DNA of 64,000 nucleotides from an uncultured Saprospiraceae bacterium. Its GTDB lineage: Bacteria; Bacteroidota; Bacteroidia; Chitinophagales; Saprospiraceae. The notes beneath the pieces were generated by a model. The model ran no database searches, was not told the origin of the DNA, and saw only the letters and a program-made list of their open reading frames with translations. This document shows positions 1-15,600 of the stretch, in pieces. The position numbers and the translations under genes were made by a program. The stretch lies in the NCBI GenBank assembly GCA_938028705.1, contig CALIZI010000033.1:1-64000 (forward strand), written 5' to 3'. How positions within the stretch are numbered: position 1 is the stretch's first letter; each line of letters starts with the position of its first letter.

Positions 1-10
1 TCCGAACCTA

Positions 11-177
11 ACCCAAGTTGAATATGTAGCCCCAAAAAATCAGAGCGGGGAGAGTTGTCAGACGAATTCTTTTGCTAAAAGCGAAGATCTTATCAAATAA
101 TCGGTGCCTTCTAAAACAGCATTCGTCTGACAACTAAACCACCTAAAAAACTTGAGGGCTACATATTCAACTTGGGC
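11..177. repeat. TA-flanked nested inverted-repeat element (family R1-like)
   Basis: A perfect 21-bp outer inverted repeat (12-32 against 156-176) encloses a perfect 15-bp inner one (53-67 against 121-135, containing the core GTCAGACG). The central part is unpaired. The element is bordered by TA on both sides (9-10 and 178-179), as are the related elements near 40.0 kb and 44.3 kb. It has no coding capacity. A folded RNA or a small non-autonomous transposable element are both possible; the TA borders favour the second. Confidence 0.7.
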
Positions 178-180
178 TAA

Positions 181-587
181 TTGCTTCAATATCACTATTC
201 AACAAAATTAAAAAATAGACTTTGATATGTCGATGGTATATCGGCATATCAAAGCCATTCAAATAGCCCTATTTGGATGGACATCCTAATCTGATTATTT
301 TTTAGAATCTGACGTTTTCTCCATATTTTTTTTAATAATTTATCAATAAGTGAAACCTCAATTACTTGTTAATTAGGTTCATTTTTCATCAAATTAAATT
401 TTATTTAATTATTAAAATATTGATTATCAATGCTATTAAATAATAATTTAAAATAATATTATTATTTTTTATTTTCTTAAAAAAAATAAATTAGACATGA
501 AAAAACAGGCTCTTTTTTGAACCCTTCTTACTTACTGCCCGTAAACTCACTATACAACATTTAACATTTTAACAATAAGTCTTTGTA
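181..587. other. AT-rich intergenic region upstream of the giant gene
   Basis: No gene is visible. Two adjacent hairpins lie at its left end: a perfect 10-bp stem (220-229 with 245-254) and an imperfect one at 256-280. They could terminate transcription coming from the left of the window. From 300 to 587 the DNA is very AT-rich. A weak promoter-like -7 box (a relative of TAnnTTTG) lies at about 590-597, just before the preferred start of the giant gene at 648. Confidence 0.4.
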
Positions 588-647
588 ATGAACTTTGCGC
601 TTTTCTTCATTCAAGACTTATTTATTCATCATCTTTTAATCTTTTTT

Positions 648-3600
648 ATGAAAAAGAACTATACCCATTTGGGATTCATTACACAAATAAAAGAATCCAT
701 TAAAAATGAAAGTGCAAAGGCAATAAGCCTAAAACTTCCTCAATGGAGTAGCTTACTATTTTTTGCAATAGTCGTTTCCATGATGACACTTTTCATGGCG
801 ACTTCTACGACTTATCAAACACAAAATGATTGTGAAGACACTCAGATCTTGTTTGATACCGATTACGTAGAAACAGCAGCAACTATTTCATCAAAACATT
901 TTAGCGAAACAGAAGGCTTAGTTTCTACAATAAAAATACCAAATACCACTGTCCGCATGGGCTTTTCTTTTTCAGGTATCTGGGATTTTTTAATCGCCAG
1001 ATTTTCTACATGGACAACCGACAAGGAAGAAACACCAAGCTCCAAACAAAACCCTAAAAAACTGGCAAAAGCTCACCTTGAAGAGTTAGGACTCTGGGTA
1101 AAAGACGAGCAACTCAAATCATTAGCCAACAATACCGAATGTTCACCACTATCAATCGTCTCTTTGCAAGGTGTACCGGGTTTTCCGCAAATAAATCAGT
1201 TCAGCACTTGTACAACAAACGATACGGTGAGTTACCTGATTTATAATTCGGGAGGTTGTGCTATATCAAATGCAAATGTCACTCTGACATTTGATACAGG
1301 CTTACAATATGATGGATTTGTAAACAGCATGACTGCTGACGCAAGTATTAGTGAACTAAACGTAAGCAACCCTTTTGCACCGATATTTTTTGTTCCAAAT
1401 TTGGACGCAGGAGGAGTCTTAATAGTTAATTTTGGCTTGACTGCCAATTGCAGCTTGGATGACGGCGCACAACAAGAACTAAATTTCGATGTCGCAGTTG
1501 ACTATACTACAACACTTCAAGATGGTACTAATCTGGCTTGTGAAGTAGCAGAACAAGACATCGGCGAGTATAGTATAGGGGTCAGAATTCCGGTCTTGAA
1601 CATTCGCAGTGTGAGCCCCACTACGCTCTCCATAAGCAGTTTTGATACAGATGCCTGTCAGACCATACAGGTCTCGCAGGATGGTATTGATGCGGAGTTG
1701 TCCGGTTTTAATTTGGATGTCAGTGCTTTGAATCTGACTTCAAATTTTGTCATCAGTTCCGTAGCGATTGATAATGTGGCGAATGTAATACCCGCAAGTG
1801 ATTACACCTATACCAACTCCACAGTGAGCATCAGCATAGACGATACCTACTTCGATACGGTGGGGGACGGCGATCAATTTTTTGATACAGACGAGTTGAT
1901 AAATGTCATCATTTGCTACCAAGTGATTGGCTGTGAGGCTGTCACAGAGTTTTTGGATTTCAGTGCTTATTTCAGTTGCAATGGCCTGCAGTGCTATGAT
2001 GCTTCCGAGTCAGACGGTGCGATTATGACTGCCTTCTCATTTGACGCAACTCCACAGACTGCCAATACCGGACTGGTTCAGCAAGGTGTCTTCTGCGGCG
2101 ACCCGCTGATATGGTCTACAGAAGTGACCAGTGCCAATACCGACCCTATAGAAGGTTTGTGGCAAGACCTTATCCTCAAATGGAATGCCTGCGAAGGCAC
2201 TTCCGCACCGGTATCAGAAGTTTTGATAGGCGGCGTATCGGTTCCTGTGCTTATTTCGGGAGGCAATGCGGAGGTTGATTTGACGGCAAATACGACCGCT
2301 GTTCCGGGATTGACCGACGCAGATGCAGATGGATTTATAGATGATTTGCCGGGGGGTAGTGTATTGGAAATAAGTATCATACATGAGGTCACCTGTCAAG
2401 ACCCCTCATTAGGATGTGTAGAAAATGCCTGCATGATAGAACAAATAGAAATCGACGGAAAAAGAAATTGCGGACAAGGCTTTCAGGACTTCACCGCCTT
2501 CGACCCCCCTGTTGAGTGGAACTACGGCGAGACCAGCTTTGATACCCATGAAGATGTAGCTTTCAACGCCGCTACCTTTGTCACAGAAGTACATAGCTCT
2601 GGGGCTTGTAACGAATGGAAGCCCTTTGACAATGGCTTCGAGCTCGATTATTCCTATGGATTTAATAATATAAGTAGCTGCGGTGGCTCTAACGTCTATG
2701 CAGAGGTACTGATATCAGGAACACTGGATGAGGTAGACCCGGATAATAATTCGAATACCGCAAACCTTTCTGTATCCGAGTGGTCACGATTGAGATTTGC
2801 TGCGGGTTCTGCAAGCTATAATGGCACAGCAGCCCCTGATGACTGGAGCTATGAGGTCATCAATGGTGATACCGTCGGTATCCGGGTACGTATAGAGTTG
2901 CCGGTTACAGAACCAGATCACACCTACTTCTTCAATCTGGAAAGCTCAGGTAGCTGTAGTCCACCTGATTGGCTGACTACTACTTGGCAGGTCGTCGAAG
3001 AGTGCGGAGGTTGTCCTACAGAGTGTAAAGTCGTCCGATCTTGCCATGAAAGCCTGACACATATCACCTGGAGCGATGCCGGTTGTGTCTGTATCTCCTG
3101 TGATTATCAGGTACAGATAGACACCTTATACCGATGCAACTATGGCTATACGGATAAGACCATGACCACTAAGGTGGATCCAGCCACCCTCCCACCAGAA
3201 GATCTAGCTAGATTCTTGCCGGGAGATACCATGTTCATACAGGCCTCCTCAGAGATTCTCAATATAGATCACTTTCGGGCATCCTCTGACCAAATGAGCT
3301 TAATTCTGCGTCATATGAGTTTCAGTATAAATGAGTTGGATGTTTCCAAAGGAGCATTGATAGACATTTACCAGCAGAAGGCTGGCAGCACGACCCTGAC
3401 CCCACTGCGCTTTGATGTCATCAAAAACTATTATCCTGAGCAACTCAGTACCAATCAAGCCCGTGAAACTAATATTCACATACAAGAATTGGGTGATATA
3501 TGGCAACAACCCCCATTGGACATTGTAGGCGACTGCCTGCCTGACATGCTCCCAGATGTGATCAATCCTTATTTTGCCTTCGATCAGGCCGTCTATGATG

Positions 3601-6600
3601 GCGACCGTATCCTGGATGGACAGCCCACCATCTACAGTAGCAATATTTCATTAAATGGTATTCTTTATGAAAATACAACCTCGAATCTTCAAGATAACAG
3701 AGATGATTGGTTCGGTGTGGTTATAAATTGGGGTGCAGCGCAGTGTGAGGCAGATGCCTGGGGAGAAGACTTGGTCTCGGACGGAGATGCCAATTATCAA
3801 GCCTGGCTGGATGAATATAATTTTGAAGCGGGCGATCGCGTCGTTTATCAGTTCAAGGTACCGATAGTAGCCGGTGGCTACCATAATGAGCCCGCTGTAC
3901 AAGCATCACATCCTGATCAGTTTAATTCTAATCTACTCTTTCCATCTTTTAGCACTACCTATGTTGACCCAGTGACCTGTACAAAAGTCACGAGAGGCAG
4001 CTGCGACACGCAAATGCCTTACGAGTTCCATGTCCCGGGTCCGGTAGAGCATACCACAGAGGTAATTGTAGAGGACTGTGCGGTATCGGTAGAGCATAGC
4101 TTTACGCTATCCAATCCGGTACCTGAAGTACCCGCTGGTGTCACGCCGTGGTACGAGAACGAATACCGTCCTGCTTGGGGGGTAGAGTACCTGGAGCCCT
4201 TCTTCCCGAATAACTTAGTGTATCAGGGCGGCATGGTCATCGAGGACTACTTCGGCAATGAGACGCCAATCGGTGATCAGTGGATCAGTGATGAGTATGG
4301 CAACCTCACCTGTGTGGATGATGGTGCCGGTGGCATTTGCTGTGCAGCGACGGATAACACCGAGCTGACAGCCCTGCGGATCATAGACCAGGCTTTCTTA
4401 GACGGGCAGAATCCATGCTACCAATTTATAAGTTATTCTCAGCCGCTGATCAATCAGCCACTCGACCCTTTCCCACTGCTCAGTGTAGGGGGTACGAATG
4501 ATTGCAACTTTAAGATAAAATACGACCTGACCCCGCTTTGTCCGGAAGACATGGAGCCTTCAGAGTTTGGTCTCACGGGCCAGTTCGCACATGTCTATGT
4601 GCCGGATTGGATAGATGGCGCCCATATTGCCCAGAACAATGGCTTAGGACAAAATCCTTTTTACCCTAATCCCGATCTCGCCTCATGGGTGACATCAGGA
4701 CAGGCTCCAAACGAGCAATTGATTACAGGTTTTATCAATTGGAGAGGAAATCCGAACAACGTTAATTACTACTGGCCTTTCGGGCCGGATCCTGTGGTGT
4801 TTCCTTACCATGCGAGCCGTCAGGTGAGCAGTGATACGAACACAGTAGATGCTTTTGTGGATAACAGCCAAGGCTATCCGCCCTTAACCTGTAGCGTAAA
4901 CCCCTTACTGCAAGTCGAGAACAATGCGGGCGTAGAAGAAACGACCTACGAGGTCTGTGCGAGTGGTGCGGGTGCGACACATGAGAATGTAGTGACAAGT
5001 GTGACAGTACCCTCACCGGTCAGTTTTGAAGGAGCAGTGTTGGGTGGCAGCAGCCTTAGCTTTACAGCGGTAGATTCGACAACCACGACAACGACCTATG
5101 CCATAAGCATACCTGACATTCCTGCGAATACCTGCGTGACCTTGACCATACAGACGGAATTGTTGTTCTGTCCTGTGGGTTTGGATGTAGATACACAGGT
5201 ATGCGTAGAGACGGTATCTGGCTGTATTGACCCTGTGAAGGCAGCGATACTTGCGGCTCAGACGAGTGCCTGTTCGAGTACGAGTTGTTGTTATGAATAT
5301 ATCACCGAAGAGGCGGAGGTTCAGGCAGAATGGGATCCCAGTCCATTTGGTGAATACGACTTGTGTGGAGTATTTGACTTGGGTATTCGTATCAAGAACG
5401 TCAAACCTGCGACCCTTTTAGATATAGGAGCAGAGTGGTGGTTTCCTGCCGGACTTGACTTCGTCCCGGGGTCATGGCAGGTATGCTATCCCGGAGGTCC
5501 CACCAATTTCGGACCTTGTGTGACTATACCGGACCCAACCGGCAATGGATCTTTGAACAGTGCCTATGGTACTTATTTCGGTTATACAGATGATGCCATT
5601 TGGAGCAGCTATATCAATGCAAATGGTCTTCAAGGCATCGATGCCGTATTGGATAGCAATCAAGTCCAAATTCTCTTCCAGGCACAAACCGATTGTGACG
5701 AGTTTATCAGCGGAACAAGAATATGGACACAGGTATCGGGTGCCGACCCCTGCGGGAGTCGCGTAACTTCAATGTTTTCTCAATCGAATCCAATCATCAT
5801 AAGAAATGCCAATCCTTCAGATTTTGCACAATTCTATGCCTTTGCCGACCCTGTAAATGCAACTTGTGGAACTATCTCTACGACAAACTTGAACTTTCTC
5901 AATGTGAGCCCCTCTGGTGCTTCACTAAATAGTCGTGTTTGTTTGGATTTGGAAACAGCCGCCTTCAACTATGTACCGGGGAGTACAGCATGGGTAAGTC
6001 CGGCTGGCTTTACCCCCATAAGTACTGAAACGGTCAATGGATCAATCACTACCATTTGTATGACGATACCCGATGGTATCGGACCAAATCAAGGCTTTCA
6101 GATTAGTTTGGATGTCAATGTTCCACAAGATATTAGTTGCGGTACGCAACTGATTACAACCAATGTGAGCAGTGTAATCGAAGACCAGGTTTGTGTAACG
6201 GATGGTAGTATATGTAATGTGAATGTATTAAATTCGGTGGATTCACAATTAGAAATTGAGTTTGAACCACCGATAGCTATTTCGGAAAGTCAGTTATATA
6301 CCCAATGTAGCAACCCGGACGGTACAGTTCCGATTTGTTATGAACTTCTATTAGGCAATAACAGTGCAGATGATTATAATGCTAATTTCACCATAAATAT
6401 AGTAAGAGATTTAGACATTAATGGGCAATTGGATAGCTATGACCCGGTCGTGGGTACAGCAATTGCTCCCGTTGTCATAGCAAGTGGAGGTTCGACCATT
6501 ATTATGGCTTGTATTGATGTAGCAGCCGAACAAGCCTGTCCGGTCTTTCTTCAGGTAATACAAGACACTGACTGTGTCTGTGATACAAAAGAACTTTACT

Positions 6601-9600
6601 TCCCGACTTTACTGCCCGAAGTTGTGGTAGAACTTGGAGAGCAAGTCTCTATCTGCCCCGGAGAGTTGCTACCCATAGAGAGTTGTGAGGATTGGACCTA
6701 TGCCTTATTACCTCCCGAAGGTGGTACATTGATAGATGATGGTACAACAGTAGATGTCACACTCAACGACGGCTTTGGTATCACCGACCCTGTCGTATTA
6801 ACCGTCACTTCCCAACTGGGCGCATGTAGTGAAGAAACCTACGAAATAGAACTCTACGATTTGGCGGGCTTTGTATTTACTGACTTTGAACCCGTCAATG
6901 TCTGTTCAGATGCCTGTACGGCTTTAAACCTGAATATTCCATCTGAATATCAGGCAAATGCAACAATATCATGGTCACCAACAGACTACCTGGACGACCC
7001 CACAAGTTTAAGCCCTAATGTCTGTAATGCTACGGCTGATATCACTTACACAGTGACGGTAACAATCGGTAGCGGTGTCCAAACCTGCGATTTTGTAGCG
7101 GACTATCCGATAGTGGTAGGAGCCCCCGTTACGGTGTCTCTATTTGAAAGTGAACCATGTAACAACCCACTGGTCGCTCCTGCGGGCTTTACCAATTATA
7201 TCTGGTATCTGGTCAATGCGGATGGCTCACAAACCACCGTCCAAGCTGGAAATTCTGATACATTTACTCCAACTCAACCCGGTGATTTCACTTTAGAATA
7301 TTATAACATTGGCGATGCTTGTAGCCAATACGCTTCAGCCTTCATAGTTTGCTGTACAGATGAACCCGACAAAGACGGCGATGGCGTACCAGATACAATA
7401 GATTTAGACGATGACAATGATGGCATCTTAGATGTCGATGAAGACGCAGTCTTAGTCTGCAGCACCCCTGACCTCAGTGCTTTAGATGGCAGTGGAGCTG
7501 CCAATACAACCCTTGCGGGCGTAACGATAGGTGCAGGCGCGAGCATTACCTTGACCAACACCTTTAGCGGTAGTGCCTCTCAAGATGAAGACTTCATCAA
7601 TAACAGCCAAACGACCGGAGTTATCGGTATCCGTCAAGGTGTCGCCAACTCCCCCGATGGTTCAGCTCAAATGACCAACACCTACACCTTTTCTCAGGAA
7701 GTATGTAATCTGACAATGGGGGTCTTTGATATAGACCGCACCGATATATTGGAGATTACCGCCTCCAATAATGGTACACCCGTTACCATGACCGTTTCCA
7801 ATGTCGGTAATTTGATTGACCAGGTTAACGGCAACGGTACCACTACTATCATAGCAGACGAAGACGATAACATACAGTTTGCTGCCGGTGCCGACTATGC
7901 CTTCGATGTCAGTTTCGACCAATGTGTCGATGAGGTCGTCTTTGTATTCAACAGCGAATCAGGACTCAACAATCAAGGCGGCTCTTACTCTGTCACCTTC
8001 GGCGAAGGCTGCACCCAAAGCAGTATTGCCGCCGATACAGATGGCGATGGCGTGATAAACTCTCTAGATTTAGATTCTGATAATGATGGTATTCCGGATG
8101 CAGTAGAAGCCTGTGGTGATATTAGCTTAATTTTAGAAAGCTGTTCCTTAGACTTCAATGGCGATGGTGTTTATACCAATGTCAATGCCAATGGCTGTCC
8201 TGTAGATGGTGTATTGGCAAACCTCTGCGCCAATGCGCCCATAGATACAGACGGCGATGGTACACCCGATTTCCAGGACTTAGACAGCGACGGCGATGGT
8301 TGTGCCGATGCCATCGAAGCCAGTACCATTTTCAATCCATTGGTCAATACAGATGATTATACCGCTACGGCAGCCGATGTAGATGTTTGTGGTAATGTCT
8401 TGGAAGGTCTAGGTGTCACTTGTGATGTACCTGCCAGTACATCATGGATAGACACAGCAATAAACTTCTGTGGTTGCCCGATGGCAGGGGTAGACAAAGA
8501 CAATGATGGCGTACCGGATTTTCTGGATGTAGATGACGATAATGATGGTATATTAGACGTAGATGAAGGCTTTGCAGAAACCTGTAGCACACCTGATTTA
8601 AGTGCTTTGGAAGGTGGACCCGCTGCCAATACGACGCTTGCAGGTGTCAATATCGGTGGTGCAACGGTTACACTAAACAACACCTTTACAGGTGCAGCCG
8701 GACAGGACGAAGACATCATCAATAATAGCCAAACGACAGGAGATTTGGGTATTCGCCAAGGCGTTCTCAATTCCCCTGACGCAACGGCGCAAATGATCAA
8801 TACCTATACCTTCAGTCAGCCTGTCTGCAATTTCAGCATGACAGTATGGGATATAGATAGAACAGATTTATTAAATATTACGGCAAATAATGGCGGTACA
8901 CCCGTTACAATGACCGTAACCAATCAAGGCGCCTTATTAGATTCCGTAACCGGTAGTGGTACCACTTCGGTTACTGCCGATGAAGACGATAACTTACAAG
9001 ACCCCGGCGGTACAGATTATGGTTTTATCATCTCATTTGACCAATGTGTCGATGAGGTAGTCTATACCTTCAATAGTGAATCCGGTTTAAATAATAACGG
9101 TGGTTCTTACTCCGTCACCTTCAATGAAGGTTGCTCGGAAGCTACCGAAGTAGATACAGACGGTGACGGTATTCCTGACCACTTAGATTTAGATTCCGAT
9201 AATGACGGAATCCCCGATGCCATCGAAGCCTGTGGCGATATTAGCATAGAATTAGAAAATTGTATGCTCGATAATAACGGTAATGCCTTCTATCCTGACT
9301 TGGACAATGACGGTTGCCCCGATGGTTTAGTGAGTTCAGCTTGCCCCGATGCACCCGTCGATACAGACGGTGACGGCATTCCCGATTTCCGTGATTTAGA
9401 TAGTGATGGTGACGGATGCAGCGATGCCAACGAATCCGGATCCAATGCCAATGTCGGGGTCAATGACCCTGCGACGAGTTCGACAGATACCGGTTCGGCA
9501 GCTTATGATACCCCTGCCTCGGCAGTAGATATCTGCGGATTGGTAGAGGTGAATGGTACAGCTTTGTGTTATTCTCCATTGGATTCCAATTGGATAAATG

Positions 9601-12600
9601 ATACAAAATTATGCGATTTTGATTTGGCATTAGCCAAAACATTAAGCCCGGGACAATCTCCCTATATCGCCCCCGGTGATGCGGTGAGCTTCGATATTAC
9701 GATAACCAATCAAGGTTTTGCAGCGGCTTATAGAACGCTTGTGAATGATTACGTTCCTGCGGGTTATACTTTTGACCCGACCTTGAATCCGATATGGGAT
9801 ACAGACAGTGACGGTGACGGCAATCCTGACTATACGATAGCCGGACCAATCGCTGCCCAAGGCGGCACAGAGACCTTGACGATAATTTTGACCGTAGCTG
9901 ACCCATACACAGGCACACAAGCGGATTTGGTCAATTATGCAGAAATCAGTGCAACAGATGATGATGAAGACCCGACTAATGACCCACTACCGGATGTGGA
10001 TTCCACACCCGATGCCGACCCTGTGAATGATGCAGGTGGTACACCGGATGGCGCAGACGATGATTTCATTGACGGTGACGGTACAGGCGCACCATTAGAC
10101 GGCGTTGATACGACGGATGAGGATGACCAAGACCCCGCATTCGTCACGATTTTCGATTTAGCATTAGCCAAAACATTAAGCGCGGGACAAAGCGAATATA
10201 TCGCCCCGGGCGACGATGTAAGTTTCGATATAGAAGTAACGAATCAGGGTACAGTAGAGGCTTTTGATGTAGTGGTAACGGATTACATCCCTGCGGGTTA
10301 TACTTTGAATGTAGCAGCCAGTACAGGCTGGACGGCTGTAGGAACTGATGCAGAAACGACGATAGCCGGACCATTAGCACCGGGCGCGTCAATGACATTG
10401 ACCATTGTCCTCACCGTGAATGACCCATTCACAGGCACACAAGCTGACTTAGTAAATTATGCTGAGATTAGCGCAGCCGATGATGACATGGACGATACCA
10501 ACATGCCACCGACAGATGCAGATTCCACACCGGATAATGACGTGACCAACGATGCAGGTGGTACACCCGACGGACCGGACGACGACTTCGTGGATGGTGA
10601 CGGTACAGGCGCACCATTAGATAATACAGATAGCACAGACGAGGACGACCAAGACCCCGCCTTTGTGAGTATTTTTGATTTGGCATTAGCCAAAACATTG
10701 AGTGCAGGACAATCTCCATATATCGCACCGGGCGATGATGTGAGTTTTGATATAGAAGTCACCAATCAAGGTACATTAGATGCCTTCAATATTCTGGTGA
10801 ATGATTACGTCCCTGCGGGCTACGTTTTTGACCCTGCATTAAATACAGCATGGAATCCTGACAGCGACGGTGAAGGCAATCCGGACCAAACGATAGCCGG
10901 ACCACTCGCACCGGGCGCGTCCATGACTTTAACCATCGTCTTATCCGTACCTGACCCCTACACGGCTACACAAGCTGATTTAATTAATTATGCAGAAATC
11001 AGTGCCGCCGATGATGACATGGACGATACCAACATGCCACCGACAGACGCAGATTCCACACCGGATACTGATCCTGTGAATGATGCAGGTGGTACACCTG
11101 ACGGACCGGACGACGACTTCGTGGATGGTGACGGAACAGGCGCACCATTAGACGGTACAGATAGCACAGACGAAGACGACCAAGACCCCGCCTTCGTCAC
11201 GATTTTCGATTTAGCATTAGCAAAAACATTAAGCGCGGGACAAAGCGAGTATATCGCCCCGGGCGACGATGTGAGTTTCGATATAGAAGTAACGAATCAG
11301 GGAACAGTAGAAGCTTTTGATGTAGTGGTAACGGATTACATCCCTGCGGGTTATACTTTGAATGTAGCAGCCAGCACAGGCTGGACGGCTGTAGGAACTG
11401 ATGCAGAAACGACGATAGCCGGACCATTAGCACCGGGCGCGTCAATGACATTGAACATTGTCCTCACCGTGAATGACCCATTCACAGGCACGCAAGCTGA
11501 CTTAGTAAATTATGCTGAGATTAGCGCAGCCGATGATGACATGGACGATACCAACATGCCACCGACAGATGCAGATTCCACACCGGATAATGATGTGACC
11601 AACGATGCAGGTGGTACACCCGACGGACCGGACGACGACTTCGTGGATGGTGACGGTACAGGCGCACCATTAGATAATACAGATAGCACAGATGAGGACG
11701 ACCAAGACCCCGCCTTTGTGAGTATTTTTGATTTGGCATTAGCCAAAACATTAAGCGCAGGACAATCTCCATATATCGCACCGGGCGATGATGTGAGTTT
11801 TGATATAGAAGTCACCAATCAAGGTACATTAGATGCCTTCAATATTCTTGTGAATGATTACGTTCCTGCGGGTTACGTTTTTGACCCTGCCTTAAATACG
11901 GCATGGAATCCTGACAGCGACGGCGAAGGCAATCCGGACCAAACGATAGCCGGACCACTCGCACCGGGCGCGTCCATGACTTTAAGCATCGTCTTATCCG
12001 TACCTGACCCCTACACGGCAACACAAGCTGATTTAATTAATTATGCAGAAATCAGTGCCGCCGATGATGACATGGACGACACCAATGTGCCACCAACAGA
12101 CGCGGATTCCACACCGGATACCGACCCTGTGAATGATGCAGGTGGTACACCGGATGGCGCAGATGATGACTTTATCGACGGCGACGGAACAGGCGCACCA
12201 TTAGACGGTACAGATAGCACAGACGAAGACGACCAAGACCCCGCATTCGTCACGATTTTCGATTTAGCATTAGCAAAAACACTCAGTCCGGGACAAACGC
12301 CTTTTGCTGCGCCGGGTGATACGATTAGCTACGATATAGAGGTGTTTAATCAAGGAACAGTAGAAGCTTTTGATATAGTCGTAACGGATTACATCCCTGC
12401 GGGTTATACCTTTGATGCCATGCTAAATCCAACATGGACGGCTGTGGGCACGGATGCTGAAACCACCATAACCGGACCTTTAGCTTCGGGCGCATCAGAT
12501 GTATTGACCATCCAACTGATTATCTTAGACCCCTTTACGGCAAATCCACAAACTGATTTGATTAATTATGCAGAAATCAGTGCTGCGGACGACGATATGG

Positions 12601-15600
12601 ATGATACTAATGCGCCACCAACCGATGCAGATAGTACACCGGATACCGACCCGACCAACGACCCGGGCGGTACACCCGACGGACCGGATGATGATTTTGT
12701 AGATGGTGACGGTCTCAACGGTGGCGGTATGCCATTAGACAGCACGGCAGCCAGCGACGAAGATGACCAAGACCCGGCTTTCGTTACACTATTTGATTTA
12801 GCATTAACCAAAATGCTAAGTCCGGGTGAAAGCAATTACGTCATCTATGGAGATACGGTTAGCTTTGACATTACAGTGTACAACCAGGCAGGACCCGCAT
12901 TCAATATTCTTGTGAATGATTACGTACCTGCGGGTTATACCTTCGATGCAGCATTGAACCCTGCATGGGGAGATGCAGATGCCGACGGCAATCCCGACCA
13001 ATCGGTCTTCAACCTTGCTCCGGGTGCAGACAGCACGATGGTCATTAACTTAATTGTCAATGATGCTTCTGCAATAACTTCTGCCACTGATTTAGTCAAC
13101 TATGCAGAAATTAGTGATGCAGACGATGATACCGACCCGACCAATAATCCACCGGTAGATTCGGATTCTACACCGGATAATGACCCAAGCAACGATCCGG
13201 GTGGTACACCTGACGGACCTGATGATGATTTCGTAGATGGTGATGGTCTCAACGGAGGCGGTGCGCCATTAGACGGCACAGCAGCTACCGACGAAGATGA
13301 TGCTGACCCTGCCTTTGTCGATGTATTTGATTTAGCCTTAGCCAAAACGCTAAGTCCGGGACAAAGCCCGTATATCCAGCAAGGCGGTACAGTCAGCTAT
13401 GATATTACGGTTTACAATCAAGGTACGGTAGATGCCGTTGACATCTTAGTCAATGATTATGTACCAACAGGCTTGAGCTTCGATGCGGCATTAAATGCCA
13501 CATGGGGTGATACTGACGCAGATGGCAATCCTGATACCATGATAGCCGGACCAATTGCAGCGGGTGCATCTACAACAGTAACGATAATTTTAACGGTTGA
13601 CAATCCATTCACAGGCACACCTGATGATGCGACCAATTACGCAGAAATCAGTGCTGCAGATGATGATGGTGACCCAAGCACCCCTGCGCCACCGGATGCA
13701 GATAGTACACCGGATAATGACCCTGCCAATGACGCAGGTGGTACACCCGACGGACCCGACGACGACTTCGTGGACGGTGACGGTTCAGGCGCACCATTAG
13801 ACGGTACAGATACTACAGATGAAGATGACCAAGACCCTGTGACCGTAGAAATCTTCGACTTGGCATTACAAAAACGTCTAAGCGTTGGTCAAGACCAATA
13901 CGTAGCACCGGGCGATATCGTCAGCTTCGATATTACCGTATCCAATCAAGGATATGTAGATGCTTATGATGTACTGGTCAATGATTATGTACCTTCGGGT
14001 TACACCTACGACCCTGCCTTAAACTTAGCTTGGGCAGATACAGATTCCGACGGCAATCCTGACAGAATCATAGCCGGACCAATTATTCCGGGTGGTACAT
14101 CAACGGTACAGATACAGTTAATCGTCAACGATCCTTATCTAGCCGACCCAAGTGGTTTGGTGAACTATGCGGAGATTACAGCCGCCGACGATGACCAGGA
14201 TCCGACGAATGATCCGCCAATAGACTTCGACTCTACACCGGATAATGACATCAGCAACGATGCAGGTGGTACACCCGATGGACCGGACGATGACTTTATT
14301 GATGGAGACGGTAGCGGTACACCATTAGACGGTACAGATACCACAGATGAAGATGATCAAGACCCTGCCTTCATCAGCATCTTCGATTTAGCATTACAAA
14401 AAACGCTAAGTCCGGGCGAATCTTCTATCGCAGCACCGGGAGTAGCGAAGAGTTTTGATATTACAGTTATCAATCAAGGTAGCGTAGCTGCCACGGATAT
14501 ATTGGTCAATGATTACGTGCCAAGTGGTTACACTTACGACCCTGCACTCAATCCGGCATGGGGCGACGCAGACGCAGACGGCAATCCGGACCAAACAATA
14601 GCCGGACCACTCGCGCCGAATGGCACGATGACCTTAACGATTCTCCTGACGGTCAATGACCCATTCTTAGGTACAGCCGATGACTTGGTAAATGTTGCAG
14701 AAATCAGCTCGGCTGATGACGACGGCAACCCTGCCACCCCTGCACCGGAAGATGTGGATTCCACACCGGATAATACACCGGATAATGACGCAGGTGGTGA
14801 GCCAAACAGTCCTTCGGATGATTCAATAAGTGGAGACGGTACAGGCGCACCGGGCGACGAAGACCCTGCAACAGACGAGGACGACCAAGACCCTGTCTTT
14901 GTGGACATCTTCGACGTGGCATTGAGCAAAGAACTTGTAGCCGGACAAAGCGATTTTGTCGCACCGGGCGATACCGTTACCTTTGCCTTTACCCTCTTCA
15001 ATCAAGGTACGACCTTAGCATGGAACACACTCGTCAATGACTATGTTCCTGCCGGTATGACCTTCGATGCAGCACTCAATACCCAATGGGGTGATGCTGA
15101 TTTGGATGGCAATCCTGACCGCGTAGTGGTCGGACCATTGGCACCGGGTACGAGCCAGACTTTCTTATTGGATTTAATCGTCAACGACCCATTCGTGGGA
15201 ACAAGTGAGGATTTAATTAACTATGCAGAAATAGCGAGCAGTGATAATGATGATGATACATCTACTCCTGCACCGACTGATATAGATTCCACACCGGATA
15301 ATGATGTCACCAACGATGCAGGTGGTACACCTGACGGACCGGATGATGATTATGTTGATGGTGATGGAACAGGACTACCATTAGACAGCACCGATACGAC
15401 AGATGAAGATGACCAAGATCCGGCAGTAGTCAATATCTTTGACTTGGCACTCACCAAAATGCGTAGTGCGGGTCAGGGCGAATACATTGCACCGGGCGAT
15501 AATGTCAGCTTCGACATCGAAGTCACCAATCAAGGTACAGCCGATGCTTATAATGTCTTGGTGAATGATTACGTACCTGCGGGCTACACTTTTGATGCGA

